Both the position numbers and the translations under genes were made by a program. A DNA stretch of 64,000 nucleotides from VRUE01 sp040508545 (GTDB taxonomy: Bacteria > Actinomycetota > Thermoleophilia > Solirubrobacterales > 70-9): positions 1 through 64,000 of the forward strand of contig JBEVMR010000046.1 in NCBI GenBank assembly GCA_040508545.1, read 5' to 3'. Position 1 is the stretch's first letter, and each line of letters begins with the position of its first letter. The notes under the pieces were generated by a model that was not told where the DNA came from, did no database searches, and was given only the letters and a program-made list of their open reading frames with translations. Of this stretch, positions 18,903 to 27,351 are shown one piece after another.

Positions 18903-20339
18903 TCAGGCGCCGCCTCCTCTGCTCCCGCGGGAGCCAGAGGAATCAGAGTGCGACTGGCCCCCACTCCCGCGTCCGGGGGCGGCTTGGTCTTGGAGGAGCT
19001 CTGCGACCGCCTCGAGCCCGGCCGAGCGCGAGCCCTTGACAAGGATCGTGTCGCCGGGCTCGAGCTGGGCAGCGAGCAGCTCCGCTGCCTCGGCCGGGTC
19101 GCCGACCAACTCGTCGGGGTCGTACTCGCGGGCGGGCTCACCGACCCCGATCAGGAAGTCGATGCCCTCGCCGCGGGCATGGGTGCCGACCTCGCGGTGG
19201 TAGCCATCCGCGTCCGGGCCCAGCTCGGCCATCTCGCCGAGCACGGCGATGCGGCGGGTGCCCTCGATCGAGGCGAGGTGGTCCAGCGCCGCGCGCATCG
19301 ACACCGGGTTGGCGTTGTAGCAGTCGTTGACCAGGACGATCCCCTCACCAAGCTCGAGGCGCTCGCCCCGGAAGCGGGAGAAGCCTATGTTCGCAGCGCG
19401 ATCGGCCATCTCCGCGGGCGAGGCGCCGAGCGCGATGCCGGCGGCGACCGCCGCCAGGGCGTTGGTCAGGTTGTGAGCCTCCGTGAAGGGAAAGTGGAAG
19501 CGGGCCTCCCCCGCTGGCGTCGAGACCAACGCTTCGGTCACACCCTCGGCGACCCGGGCCTCCACTGCCTCGACATCACCGCCGGGCCCGAAGCGGAGCA
19601 GGCTGGGGGCAGCACTGAGGTGAGGCTCGAGCTCTCCCGCCTCGACGGGGACGACGGCGACGCCGTCGCTTGGCAGCGCGGCGAGGATCTCTGCCTTCGC
19701 CGCCGCGACCGCCTCAACCGAGCCGAGCAGCTCGACGTGAACTGGGCCGACGTTGGTGATCACAGCCACCTGCGGCTCGGCGATCGTCGCCAGCTCGGCG
19801 ATCTGACCGGCCCCGCGCATCGCCATCTCCAGGACCAAGAGCTCGGTGTCGGCCGGCGCCTCCAGCACCGTCAGCGGCAGCCCGATCTCGGTGTTTAGGT
19901 TCTCGCGATTGGCGTGGACATTGCCCGGCAGCAGCGCTCGGGCAATGTCCTTGACCGAGGTCTTGCCGACCGAGCCGGTGACGCCAACCACCGGTGCGCC
20001 AAGATCGCGGCGCCAGGCGGTGGCCAGGGCTTGCAGGGCCGCCAACGGATCCTCGACGGCAAAGACCCAACCCGGAGTGCGGTTGAGCTTTGGGTCGCTA
20101 TCCGGACCAAACCTCAGCCGCGCGGCCGTGGGCTCGACCACAACACCCCAAGCGCTCGCCTCGAGGGCAGCGGCGGCGAAGGCGCCGCCATCCGCCTGCT
20201 GGCCGCGGAGGCCGAAGAAGAGATCGCCGGCGCGCGCTTCGCGGGAATCGATCACCGCTCGCGTCGGGGTCCCCTCATCGCCACGCGAGACGATCTCCGC
20301 CCCCATCGCCGCAACGATCTGCTCAGGGGTGAGGTTCAC
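18903..20339 (-). CDS. murF: UDP-MurNAc-tripeptide D-alanyl-D-alanine ligase
   Basis: 478 aa Mur ligase adding D-Ala-D-Ala. ATP loop GVTGSVGKTSVKDIARA, AMRGAGQIAELATIAEP, NDCYNANPVSM, AVLGEMAELG, and VKGSRSAGLE are MurF hallmarks. The last ~25 residues are a Ser/Gly/Arg tail absent from most MurF proteins. GTG start overlaps murE by 4 bp. Confidence 0.95.
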   Translation of the reverse strand: MNLTPEQIVAAMGAEIVSRGDEGTPTRAVIDSREARAGDLFFGLRGQQADGGAFAAAALEASAWGVVVEPTAARLRFGPDSDPKLNRTPGWVFAVEDPLAALQALATAWRRDLGAPVVGVTGSVGKTSVKDIARALLPGNVHANRENLNTEIGLPLTVLEAPADTELLVLEMAMRGAGQIAELATIAEPQVAVITNVGPVHVELLGSVEAVAAAKAEILAALPSDGVAVVPVEAGELEPHLSAAPSLLRFGPGGDVEAVEARVAEGVTEALVSTPAGEARFHFPFTEAHNLTNALAAVAAGIALGASPAEMADRAANIGFSRFRGERLELGEGIVLVNDCYNANPVSMRAALDHLASIEGTRRIAVLGEMAELGPDADGYHREVGTHARGEGIDFLIGVGEPAREYDPDELVGDPAEAAELLAAQLEPGDTILVKGSRSAGLEAVAELLQDQAAPGRGSGGQSHSDSSGSRGSRGGGA

Positions 20340-21868
20340 GATCTCCTAGCCGCCGGTTGACCCTCACCCAGCAGCCTGCGCAGCTCCTCGCGAGCCACGT
20401 CCCGATCGTCGAAGGGGACCTTGCGGCCGTTCTCGAACTCCTGCCCCTGCTCGTGTCCCTTGCCGGCGATGACGACCGTGTCACCTGGCTCGGCTCGAGA
20501 CAGCGCCAGGGCGATCGCCTCCCTGCGGTCCGTAGCCGTCTCGACGCCGTCACCGGAGCCGGCGCCAGCCTTCACTTCGGCGACGATCGCCTCTGGATCC
20601 TCTGAGCGTGGATTATCCGACGTGAAGATGGCGAGGTCCGCCCCCTCCGCAGCGGCGAGCCCCATCTTCGGGCGCTTGCCACGGTCGCGGTCGCCCCCTG
20701 CGCCGACGACCACGATCAGCCGCCCAGGGGTGAGAGGCCGCGCGGCCCGCAGCACGTTCTCCAGTGAGTCGGGGGTGTGGGCGTAGTCGACGAGAACCGA
20801 GAAAGGCTGGCCCTCGTCGATCGGCTCGAAGCGCCCTGGCGGCGCCGGTGCCTCCGCCAAGGCTGCGGCGGCTTGTCTCGGGCCCACGCCAAGCACTCGG
20901 GCGGCGACGAACGCGGCCAGCGCGTTCGCGACGTTGAAGCGACCGGGTAGGGCCGTGCGCACGAACTCCTCGCTCCCACTCAGCGATAGCACTCCCCTCG
21001 TCGCCGAGGACATCCGCGCGGAATAGGAGTTGACCGTGAAGCTGGCGCCCGATGGGTCCAATGAAATGTCCCGGGCGACGAAGTCGGCATCCCGATCTTC
21101 GATCGAGAAGGTCTCGCACGTAGCGCCTCTCGCCATGTCCCTTGCAAGCCTGCGGCCATACGGATCGTCGACGTTGACCACGGCGGCCTTCGGACCCATC
21201 CCGAACAGCCGGCGCTTCGAGCGGAAGTAGTCCTCCATGTCCTCGTGGAAATCGAGGTGGTCCTGAGTGAGGTTGGTGAACACCGCCACGTCGAAATGGA
21301 TCGCGTCGCAGCGATGCAGGGACAAGGCATGTGAGGAGACCTCCATGACGCATGCTCGATCACCCCGGTCCAACATCCGGCGGAAGGTGGCCTGCAGATC
21401 GATCGCCTCAGGCGTGGTCCGCTCGACCGGCTCGTCGACTCCGCCGACGATCTGCTTCACGGTCCCCAACAGGCCGCACTGGACATCCGAGAGCTCGAGG
21501 ATCTCCCGCAGGAGAAACGCCGTGGTCGTCTTCCCGTTGGTCCCGGTGATCCCGACGACCTTCAGCTCGCTCGTCGGGTCGCCGTGGAACCGCGCGGCAA
21601 TCGGAGCCATGGCCGCCCGTGCGCCCGGCACGACCACCTGAGCGATCGCCGGCCTGTCGAGCTGCTGCTCGACCACCAGCGCGGAGGCCCCCGCGTCAGC
21701 TGCGGCGGAGGCAAACTCATGCCCGTCGACGTTCCCGCCAGGGACACAGAAAAAGAGCGTCCCGGGCTCGACCAGGCGGCTGTCGTAGGCAAGCTTCTCG
21801 ATCTTGGTCGACGGGTCACCCACGATCCGGGCTTCCCCAGCTGCACCAACGAGCTCATCCAATCTCAC
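20336..21868 (-). CDS. murE: UDP-MurNAc-tripeptide synthetase (meso-DAP-adding type)
   Basis: 510 aa Mur ligase. ATP loop GITGTNGKTTTAFLLRE, EVSSHALSLHR, NLTQDHLDFH, VDYAHTPDSLENVL; the diaminopimelate-recognition motif appears as TSDNPRSED, which predicts meso-DAP rather than Lys. GTG at 21868 begins VRLDELVG, the normal N-terminus; the longer frame runs into a palindromic repeat and is not needed. The gene follows ftsI after that repeat. Confidence 0.95.
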   Translation of the reverse strand: MRLDELVGAAGEARIVGDPSTKIEKLAYDSRLVEPGTLFFCVPGGNVDGHEFASAAADAGASALVVEQQLDRPAIAQVVVPGARAAMAPIAARFHGDPTSELKVVGITGTNGKTTTAFLLREILELSDVQCGLLGTVKQIVGGVDEPVERTTPEAIDLQATFRRMLDRGDRACVMEVSSHALSLHRCDAIHFDVAVFTNLTQDHLDFHEDMEDYFRSKRRLFGMGPKAAVVNVDDPYGRRLARDMARGATCETFSIEDRDADFVARDISLDPSGASFTVNSYSARMSSATRGVLSLSGSEEFVRTALPGRFNVANALAAFVAARVLGVGPRQAAAALAEAPAPPGRFEPIDEGQPFSVLVDYAHTPDSLENVLRAARPLTPGRLIVVVGAGGDRDRGKRPKMGLAAAEGADLAIFTSDNPRSEDPEAIVAEVKAGAGSGDGVETATDRREAIALALSRAEPGDTVVIAGKGHEQGQEFENGRKVPFDDRDVAREELRRLLGEGQPAARRS

Positions 21869-21885
21869 AGCGGCGATTCTAGGCG

Positions 21886-22004
21886 GGGGGTCGGGTGCTC
21901 CTCCTGTGAAGCGGCGTCCTCTTTTTCGCCCCGCAAGCGACCCACGGACGGCAGCAGATCTCCCTGGCGAAAAACCCAGCAAGCAGGAGGGGCACCCGAC
22001 CCCC
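21886..22004. repeat. Structured palindromic repeat, copy 1 (ftsI-murE gap)
   Basis: Outer arms 21886-21906 and 21984-22004 pair over 21 positions with one T/G pair; inner arms TTTTTCGCC (21922-21930) and GGCGAAAAA (21966-21974) pair perfectly. The internal flanks (GCGGCGTCCT on the left, CCCAGC-AGC on the right) match those of the copy at 40.13 kb at 17 of 19 positions on each side. It fills nearly the whole gap between ftsI and murE. Function unknown. Confidence 0.8.
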
Positions 22005-22019
22005 TGCCCTCAACCACCA

Positions 22020-23672
22020 CTATTCCTGAGGCACGCCGAGATAAGGCAGAGCGAACTCGGCAATCTCGCCAAACGCCGGTGCCGCCACCGACCCGCCGTA
22101 GTAATCCCCCTGCGGCTGATCGACGATCACCGCAACCAGCAAGCGCGGATCTGCCGCCGGCGCAAAACCGATGAAGGAAGCCACGTACTTGGTCTCCGAG
22201 TAGGTCCCGTTTTCGGCCACCTGCGAGGTTCCCGTCTTGCCGGCCAGGGTGTAGCCGGGCACGCTCACCTCCGAGGCGGTACCGCCGGGGGCCAGCACGC
22301 CCTCGAGCATCGTCCGTACCTCGGCGGCAACGCCGGGCCGGATCACGCGCTGCCCCTCGGGCACGTCCATCGCCTCGTCGCCGACTCGGTCGATCAGGCG
22401 CGGCTGGCGCAGCACGCCGCCGTTGGCGAGAGCGGCGTAGCCCGCGATCATCTGCATCGGCGTCACAGCCAGACCCTGCCCGAGCGGCAGGTTGCCCATC
22501 GTCGAGCCCGAGTATTCGTCCAGCTCCGGCACGATGCCCTGCTCCTCGGCCGGATAGGGGACGCCGGTCGGGCGACCGAAGCCGAGGCGGTTGATCCAGC
22601 GGCTGAACTTCTCGCTGCCGAGGCCGAGGCCGATCGTGACCGCGCCGACGTTGGAAGAGTGGGCGAGGATTTCGGCGACCGACATCGTCGCCGTGCCGCG
22701 CGCGTGCGACTCCTCGATCACCCGGTCGGCGACCTGCAGCGTCGGCGGCAGGGTGAAGTAGCTCTCAGGGGTCACTTCTCTTTCCTCGAGCGCAGCCGCC
22801 ACGGTGAACGCCTTGAAGGTCGAGCCGGGCTCGTAGGTGAAGCCGGTGGCGCGGTTGAGCAGGTCCTCGGGGTCAGCGCTCTCGAGGTCGCTCGGGTCGA
22901 CCGGCGGCCAGTTGGCCATCGCCAGGAGCTTCGAGTTGCGCGGGTCCATGACGATCGCCGTGGCGCCCTGCGGAGAGTAGGTTTCGCCGACCGCCCCCAG
23001 CACTTCCTCGGTCCTCTCCTGGATCGCGGGGTCGAGGGTCAGTCTCAGGTCTTCCCCATCGCTTGCCTCGCTCACGGTTTCCAGCCGGATCGGCTCGCCC
23101 AGCGCGTCGTTGATCACCCGCCGTTCGCCGTCGCTTCCGTGCAACGCCTCCTCCTCACCGGCCTCGAGACCGGTGAGGCCCTGGTTTTCGTCGCCGACGG
23201 CGCCGATCGTCTGCGCCGCCAGAGTGCCCTGGGGGTAAGTGCGACGGCTATCGGGCAGCTCGCCGATCCCGGGCAGCTCGAGCCGCGCGACCCGGGCCGC
23301 GCTCGGCAGGTCCACCTTGCGCGCAACGTAGGCGAAGCCGGATTCTTCGGTGAGGCTCTCCAGCACGTCCTTCTCGTCGAGGTCGAGGATCGAGGCCAGT
23401 TTCTCCGCCGTCTGGCCCGGCTTCTTCACCTGGTAGGGCGTGGCGTAGATCGTCTTCGCGTCTTCGGAGACCGCGAGCGGGTTGCCGAAGCGGTCCAGCA
23501 GGCTGCCGCGCAGGCCCGGCACGGTGACCACGTCGGTCTGCTGGTAGGCAGCCTCGGAGGCCAGCTGGGCACCCTGCACCCCCTGCAGCCAGAAGGCGCG
23601 GGCCGAGATGACGAGGAAGCAGAGCAGAAAGCCGGCGAAGAGGAGGCCGATCCTGCGCTCGATCGTGCGCAT
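22020..23672 (-). CDS. ftsI: Division-specific transpeptidase (class B PBP, FtsI)
   Basis: 550 aa: short cytoplasmic N-terminus, one transmembrane helix (about 9-28), PBP dimerisation domain with RGSLLDRFGNPLA, and transpeptidase domain with catalytic EPGSTFKAF (Ser in STFK), SSN in AHSSNVGAV and KTGT in LAGKTGTSQV. Makes septal peptidoglycan. It follows the FtsL-like gene by 7 bp. Position in the cluster supports FtsI over other class B PBPs. Confidence 0.95.
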   Translation of the reverse strand: MRTIERRIGLLFAGFLLCFLVISARAFWLQGVQGAQLASEAAYQQTDVVTVPGLRGSLLDRFGNPLAVSEDAKTIYATPYQVKKPGQTAEKLASILDLDEKDVLESLTEESGFAYVARKVDLPSAARVARLELPGIGELPDSRRTYPQGTLAAQTIGAVGDENQGLTGLEAGEEEALHGSDGERRVINDALGEPIRLETVSEASDGEDLRLTLDPAIQERTEEVLGAVGETYSPQGATAIVMDPRNSKLLAMANWPPVDPSDLESADPEDLLNRATGFTYEPGSTFKAFTVAAALEEREVTPESYFTLPPTLQVADRVIEESHARGTATMSVAEILAHSSNVGAVTIGLGLGSEKFSRWINRLGFGRPTGVPYPAEEQGIVPELDEYSGSTMGNLPLGQGLAVTPMQMIAGYAALANGGVLRQPRLIDRVGDEAMDVPEGQRVIRPGVAAEVRTMLEGVLAPGGTASEVSVPGYTLAGKTGTSQVAENGTYSETKYVASFIGFAPAADPRLLVAVIVDQPQGDYYGGSVAAPAFGEIAEFALPYLGVPQE

Positions 23673-23679
23673 CCGCGCC

Positions 23680-24174
23680 CTAGTAGGCCGTTCCGGCGGC
23701 AGCCAAGCGCTGCGCGGCGGTCTTGACGTCGTCGGGGCTTGCCTGCACCGAGCCGACCTGGTCGAGCGCCGCTGCGCTCAGGCCGAGCCCGGCCGCGTCG
23801 CTGCGGATGCGCGCGGCGCCGGAGCGCTGGGCGTCGAGGCCGCGGAGGAAGGAGTTCTCTTCGTCGAGGGCCATGATGTTCTGATCGATCTGACCGGCGC
23901 TCGCGGCAAGGCTGAGCGTGACCACGTTGAGCCCGACGATCCCGACCAGCAGGACACCCAGCACCGCGATCCAGGCACGGCCCCGAGTCAGCCGCACGAT
24001 CAGGCTGGAGTCGGGCAGATTGCGGACGGCGGTGGCGGTCCCGACCGCGATCGGGATCAGCTGGCCCGCCGGGCGGCGAGCAGGCGCTTTGCGGGGAGCG
24101 GTTTTGCGAGCGGGCGCCTTGCGCGGGCGCGCCGGAGCTGGCGCCGCCTGGCGGGCAGTTGCGGCAGCGGCCAT
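23680..24174 (-). CDS. FtsL-like septum protein
   Basis: 164 aa with an Ala/Pro/Lys/Arg-rich cytoplasmic tail, one transmembrane segment (AWIAVLGVLLVGIVGLNVV, about residues 67-90) and a short extracytoplasmic heptad-like stretch (IMALDEENSFLRGLDAQRS). Sequence is poorly conserved, as is usual for FtsL; the call rests on topology and position between rsmH and ftsI. The ATG overlaps the rsmH stop (TGATG). Confidence 0.8.
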   Translation of the reverse strand: MAAAATARQAAPAPARPRKAPARKTAPRKAPARRPAGQLIPIAVGTATAVRNLPDSSLIVRLTRGRAWIAVLGVLLVGIVGLNVVTLSLAASAGQIDQNIMALDEENSFLRGLDAQRSGAARIRSDAAGLGLSAAALDQVGSVQASPDDVKTAAQRLAAAGTAY

Positions 24175-25127
24175 CAGGCGACGCTCCCGGCGCTCTGCGC
24201 CCCGGCGATCTTCACCGCGGCGCGCAGGTGGGCTGATTTGGAGCGTGGATTCGCCGCCATCTCGGCCGCCTCGGGGGCGACGGCGCGGCGCGTCAGCAGC
24301 TCGGCTTCCGGCTCGCGGCCGCAGACGCAGACCGGCAGCTCGGGCGGGCAAACGCAGCCGCGCCCACGGTCGGCGAGAAATTGCTTGACGCGACGGTCCT
24401 CGAGTGAGTGGAACGAGATCGCCGCCAGGCGACCGCCGATCGGCAGCATCGACCAGGCGGTCGGCAGGGCGTCGTCGAGCGAGTCGAGCTCGCCGTTGAC
24501 GGCGATCCTGATCGCCTGGAAGGTCCGCTTGGCCGGGTGGCCGCCACCGAAGCGAGCCGAGGCGGGCATCCCCGCTTTGACCGCAGCGACCAACTCCGAA
24601 GTGGTGTGCAGCGGCCGCCGCCGCGCGATCTCCCGCGCGATTCCCCCGGCGTAACGCTCCTCGCCAAAGCGGCGCAGGACCTGCGCGATGCGCGACTCGG
24701 GCCACTCGTTGACGAGGTCTGCAGCGCTGAGCTCCTGCCGCGTGTCCATTCGCATGTCGAGCGGGGCGTCATAGGAATAGGAGAACCCCCGCTCCCTGGC
24801 GTCGACCTGCATCGAGGACATTCCGAGGTCCATGAACACCATGTCTGGGCGGATGCCTTCGCCGCTCAGGGTGCGAAGACCTTCCGAGTAGTCGGCGCCG
24901 AGGAAACGGGTTTGGCAGGGGGCCTCGTCGGCGAAGCGCTGGAAGCGCGCCTCGGCGGCCGGGTCGCGGTCGATGCCGACCAGCGTCCCCTCCGGCCCGA
25001 TCGCGGCGGCGATCTGCCGTGCGTGGCCGCCACCGCCAAAGGTGCAGTCGATGGCGATCTGCCCCGGCTGCGGCGACAGCAGCCCGGTCAGCTCTGGGGC
25101 GAGGACTGGCTCGTGCTCGGTGGGCAT
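24174..25127 (-). CDS. rsmH: 16S rRNA (cytosine1402-N4)-methyltransferase
   Basis: 317 aa SAM-dependent methyltransferase. Motifs: HEPVLAPELTGLL, IDCTFGGGGHARQIA (SAM loop), GIDRDPAAE, VFMDLGMSSMQVD, ISFHSLEDRRVKQF, all diagnostic of RsmH/MraW. ATG at 25127 directly precedes the conserved PTEHEPVL start; the longer frame is not supported. Second gene of the division cluster. Confidence 0.95.
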   Translation of the reverse strand: MPTEHEPVLAPELTGLLSPQPGQIAIDCTFGGGGHARQIAAAIGPEGTLVGIDRDPAAEARFQRFADEAPCQTRFLGADYSEGLRTLSGEGIRPDMVFMDLGMSSMQVDARERGFSYSYDAPLDMRMDTRQELSAADLVNEWPESRIAQVLRRFGEERYAGGIAREIARRRPLHTTSELVAAVKAGMPASARFGGGHPAKRTFQAIRIAVNGELDSLDDALPTAWSMLPIGGRLAAISFHSLEDRRVKQFLADRGRGCVCPPELPVCVCGREPEAELLTRRAVAPEAAEMAANPRSKSAHLRAAVKIAGAQSAGSVA

Positions 25128-25188
25128 ATAGATAAGGGTTGCGTCGTTGGCGATGGATATGGGCGCTCGTGCGGCGTGGGCCTGCATC

Positions 25189-25632
25189 TCACGCAACCGC
25201 TCCGCTCGAAGCCAGGCCCTCGGCGATCTCCGGCGCGGAGGCATCGAGCTCTTCCTCCTGCTTAGCCCAGGCCTCGGCGTTCCAGATCTCGAGGTACTCG
25301 CCGGCGCCGATCACGACACAGGCGCCGCTGAGGCCGGCGTGCTCGATCAGCGGCTTGGGCACGCGGATGCGGCCGGCAGAGTCGAGCTTCTCGTCGAAGG
25401 AGCCGCCGTGGAAACGGCGGCGCAGACTGCGCGCGTCCTTGCCGAAGGGGCTGTGGGGCGAGAGGAAGCGCTCGGACAGCTGCTCGAACTCGCCGGTCGT
25501 ATGCACCCAGACGCAGGGGTCGAAGCCTTTCGACAGAACAATTCCGTCAGAGAGCGCGGCCCGGAAGCGAGAGGGAACCGTGAGGCGATCCTTGGAGTCG
25601 AGACTGTGCTCGTAGAGACCCCGAAATGCCAT
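25189..25632 (-). CDS. mraZ: Transcriptional regulator MraZ
   Basis: 147 aa with two AbrB-like halves, each with the DxxxR signature (DSKDRLTVPSRFR and DSAGRIRVPKPL). MraZ binds GTGGG-type repeats ahead of its own gene and controls the division cluster; three such repeats lie inside the predicted promoter at 25727-25759. AAAGGA precedes the ATG. First gene of mraZ-rsmH-ftsL-ftsI-murE-murF-mraY. Confidence 0.96.
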   Translation of the reverse strand: MAFRGLYEHSLDSKDRLTVPSRFRAALSDGIVLSKGFDPCVWVHTTGEFEQLSERFLSPHSPFGKDARSLRRRFHGGSFDEKLDSAGRIRVPKPLIEHAGLSGACVVIGAGEYLEIWNAEAWAKQEEELDASAPEIAEGLASSGAVA

Positions 25633-25667
25633 CCCGGTGGGTTCCTTTCTGGCCTGGAAAAGAGTTA

Positions 25668-25710
25668 GGACCGGAGTGATGAGGTGGGAGGAACCTCACC
25701 ACCCCGGTCC
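25668..25710 (-). promoter_or_regulatory. Leader hairpin of the mraZ operon
   Basis: Two 18-nt arms (25693-25710 and 25668-25685) with a 7-nt loop. Read as minus-strand RNA every position pairs, two as G-U; read on the plus strand those two would be A-C mismatches. This asymmetry argues the structure is selected in the mraZ transcript. It ends 35 nt before the mraZ ATG, and a TAACTCTTTT stretch follows, so it could be an attenuator or a stability element. Confidence 0.65.
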
Positions 25711-25726
25711 TGGGCTTCAACTCGAT

Positions 25727-25759
25727 CGCCACAGTACCCCACTTCCCCCCACTTTGCAA
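25727..25759 (-). promoter_or_regulatory. mraZ promoter with three MraZ boxes
   Basis: On the minus strand TTGCAA (25759-25754) and TACTGT (25736-25731) are 17 bp apart. Between and over them lie three repeats GTGGGG, GTGGGG and GTGGCG spaced exactly 10 bp (starting at 25752, 25742 and 25732). MraZ is known to bind such tandem GTGGG repeats, so binding here would block the -10 and give autorepression. Confidence 0.75.
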
Positions 25760-25818
25760 CACGACCCCAAACAGACGTCCCATTCGCAACCGGCGTTGCA
25801 GCGACTAGGGTGCGCGCG

Positions 25819-26670
25819 ATGAGCGACTCCGTGGCCGCCAGCGGCCTCCCCGACGACGCCGACGACCTGCGCGGCTTCTACTTCCGCGAGTTGCTGGGCA
25901 AGCCGCTGACCAAGGTGCTGCTCGCGATCGAGGTCGTCGTTGCCGGCATCGCGGGCGCGGTCTTCCTCGGGCCGGCGATCGGCGCCGCGATCGCGGTGGG
26001 GGCCTTGCTGCTCGGCCTGCTCGTCGTCTTCACGCTCGCCGACTCGCACTCCGAGGAGGCCTTCTTCAACGTCTACGGCGAGCAGCACGGCATGGTCGTC
26101 TACGGCCGCAGCCGCCTGCCGGAGGCGACGCCGCTGCTGAAGAAGGGCGACGACCGCTACGCCGAACGGACGCTGGAAGGGGAGCTGGGCGACGGCGTCA
26201 AGGGGATGCTCGCGCTCTACACCTTCGAGGAGGAGTCCACCGACAGCAAGGGCAACCGCCAGACCAACTACTACCGCTACACCGTCGGTCTCGCCCAGGT
26301 GCCCGAGTGCGCCGGCTTCCTCCCCGAGCTCTACTGCCAGCGCAAGTCCGGCCTGCGCGCCCTGGAGAAATTCGAGGACGTCTTCCGCCGCTCCAAAGAG
26401 CGGGTCAAGCTGGAGAGCGAGGCGCTGGACGAGCGCTACGAGATCTTCTCGGCGACCGGGCAGGACCCGAACCGCCTGCGTCAGGTCTTCTCCCCCACCT
26501 TCATCGTCTGGCTGGCCGAGTCAGCCCCGGAGAAGTTCGCCTTCGAGCTCGTCGGCGGCAACCTCTGCTGCTTCGTCAGCGGCCACAAGAAGAAGGCCGA
26601 GGAGCTGGACACGATGCGAGCCGCCGCAGCCGCTGTGGCGACGCGGCTGCGCGAGGAGGCCTCGGAGTAA
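25819..26670 (+). CDS. Membrane protein resembling the DUF3137 family
   Basis: 283 aa. Two hydrophobic helices (about residues 34-54 and 58-74) are followed by a soluble domain with FFNVYGEQHGMVVYGRSRLPEA and LVGGNLCCFVSGHKKKAEELD; the layout and motifs resemble DUF3137 proteins of unknown function. It diverges from mraZ and converges on tadC, separated by a perfect 15-bp palindrome. Moderately sure of family, no known role. Confidence 0.65.
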   Translation: MSDSVAASGLPDDADDLRGFYFRELLGKPLTKVLLAIEVVVAGIAGAVFLGPAIGAAIAVGALLLGLLVVFTLADSHSEEAFFNVYGEQHGMVVYGRSRLPEATPLLKKGDDRYAERTLEGELGDGVKGMLALYTFEEESTDSKGNRQTNYYRYTVGLAQVPECAGFLPELYCQRKSGLRALEKFEDVFRRSKERVKLESEALDERYEIFSATGQDPNRLRQVFSPTFIVWLAESAPEKFAFELVGGNLCCFVSGHKKKAEELDTMRAAAAAVATRLREEASE

Positions 26671-26671
26671 T

Positions 26672-26709
26672 TGGCGACTTATACGGGCGATAAGCCGTAT
26701 AAGTCGCCA
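26672..26709. terminator. Perfect 15-bp hairpin between convergent genes
   Basis: Arms 26672-26686 and 26695-26709 are perfect reverse complements with an 8-nt loop. The element starts two bases after the stop of the plus-strand gene and ends seven bases before the tadC stop. There is no T tract on either side, so if it terminates transcription it would do so as a bidirectional barrier. Confidence 0.55.
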
Positions 26710-26715
26710 GGGCCG

Positions 26716-27351
26716 CTAAAAACCCTCGAGCAGTACGTCCGCGTTGGCGATCAGGGCCGCGGCGATCATCAGCAGGACCGAGGGGACCAGGACCAGGGCG
26801 ACGACGAGCTGGATCTTCGGGGCGGCTCGGGCGGCGTGCTCCTCGACTGCACGGCGCTGGTCGCGGCGCAGCGAGGCCGACTGGCGGCGCAACTGATCGG
26901 CGAGCGGCGAGCCGAGCCGCCGCGAGCGCTCGATCGAGGCGCAGAGGGTCGCGACCTCGCTGCCCGGGACGCGCTCGCGGAGCGACAAGAGAGCGTCGGG
27001 AAGAGGGCGGCCGCACTCCAGTTCGGCGACGGCAACGCGCAGCTCGTCGGCGAGCGGGCCGCTGCCGGCGCGGGCGATCTCGGCAAAGCCAGCCGCCGGG
27101 CTGCGGCCAGCGGCGGAACCGATCGCGAGCAGGTCGAGCGCGTCCGGCAGCGCCGCGAGCAGGCGGTGGTGTCGGCGCCGCGCCGCGCGCTCCAGCAACG
27201 CATCGGGAAGGACGAAGCCGGCCGCGGGCATCGCGACGGCAACCAGCAGCGAGGTCCGGCCCGGCGCAGCGGGGGCGGCCACCAACCCAACCGCCCCGCC
27301 CGCGATCGCCGAGGCCAACTTCGCCCTCAGGCCGGCCCGAGAGCGTCTCAT
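26716..27351 (-). CDS. tadC: Tad-type secretion platform protein TadC (GspF family)
   Basis: 211 aa inner-membrane platform protein. Hydrophobic segments at both ends flank a cytoplasmic domain with ALPDALDLLAIGSAAGRSP and LRERVPGSEVATLCASIERS, typical of TadC. It overlaps tadB by 4 bp and is the last gene of the locus. With TadA and TadB it would assemble a Flp-type pilus or secretion machine; no pilin is visible here. Confidence 0.82.
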   Translation of the reverse strand: MRRSRAGLRAKLASAIAGGAVGLVAAPAAPGRTSLLVAVAMPAAGFVLPDALLERAARRRHHRLLAALPDALDLLAIGSAAGRSPAAGFAEIARAGSGPLADELRVAVAELECGRPLPDALLSLRERVPGSEVATLCASIERSRRLGSPLADQLRRQSASLRRDQRRAVEEHAARAAPKIQLVVALVLVPSVLLMIAAALIANADVLLEGF

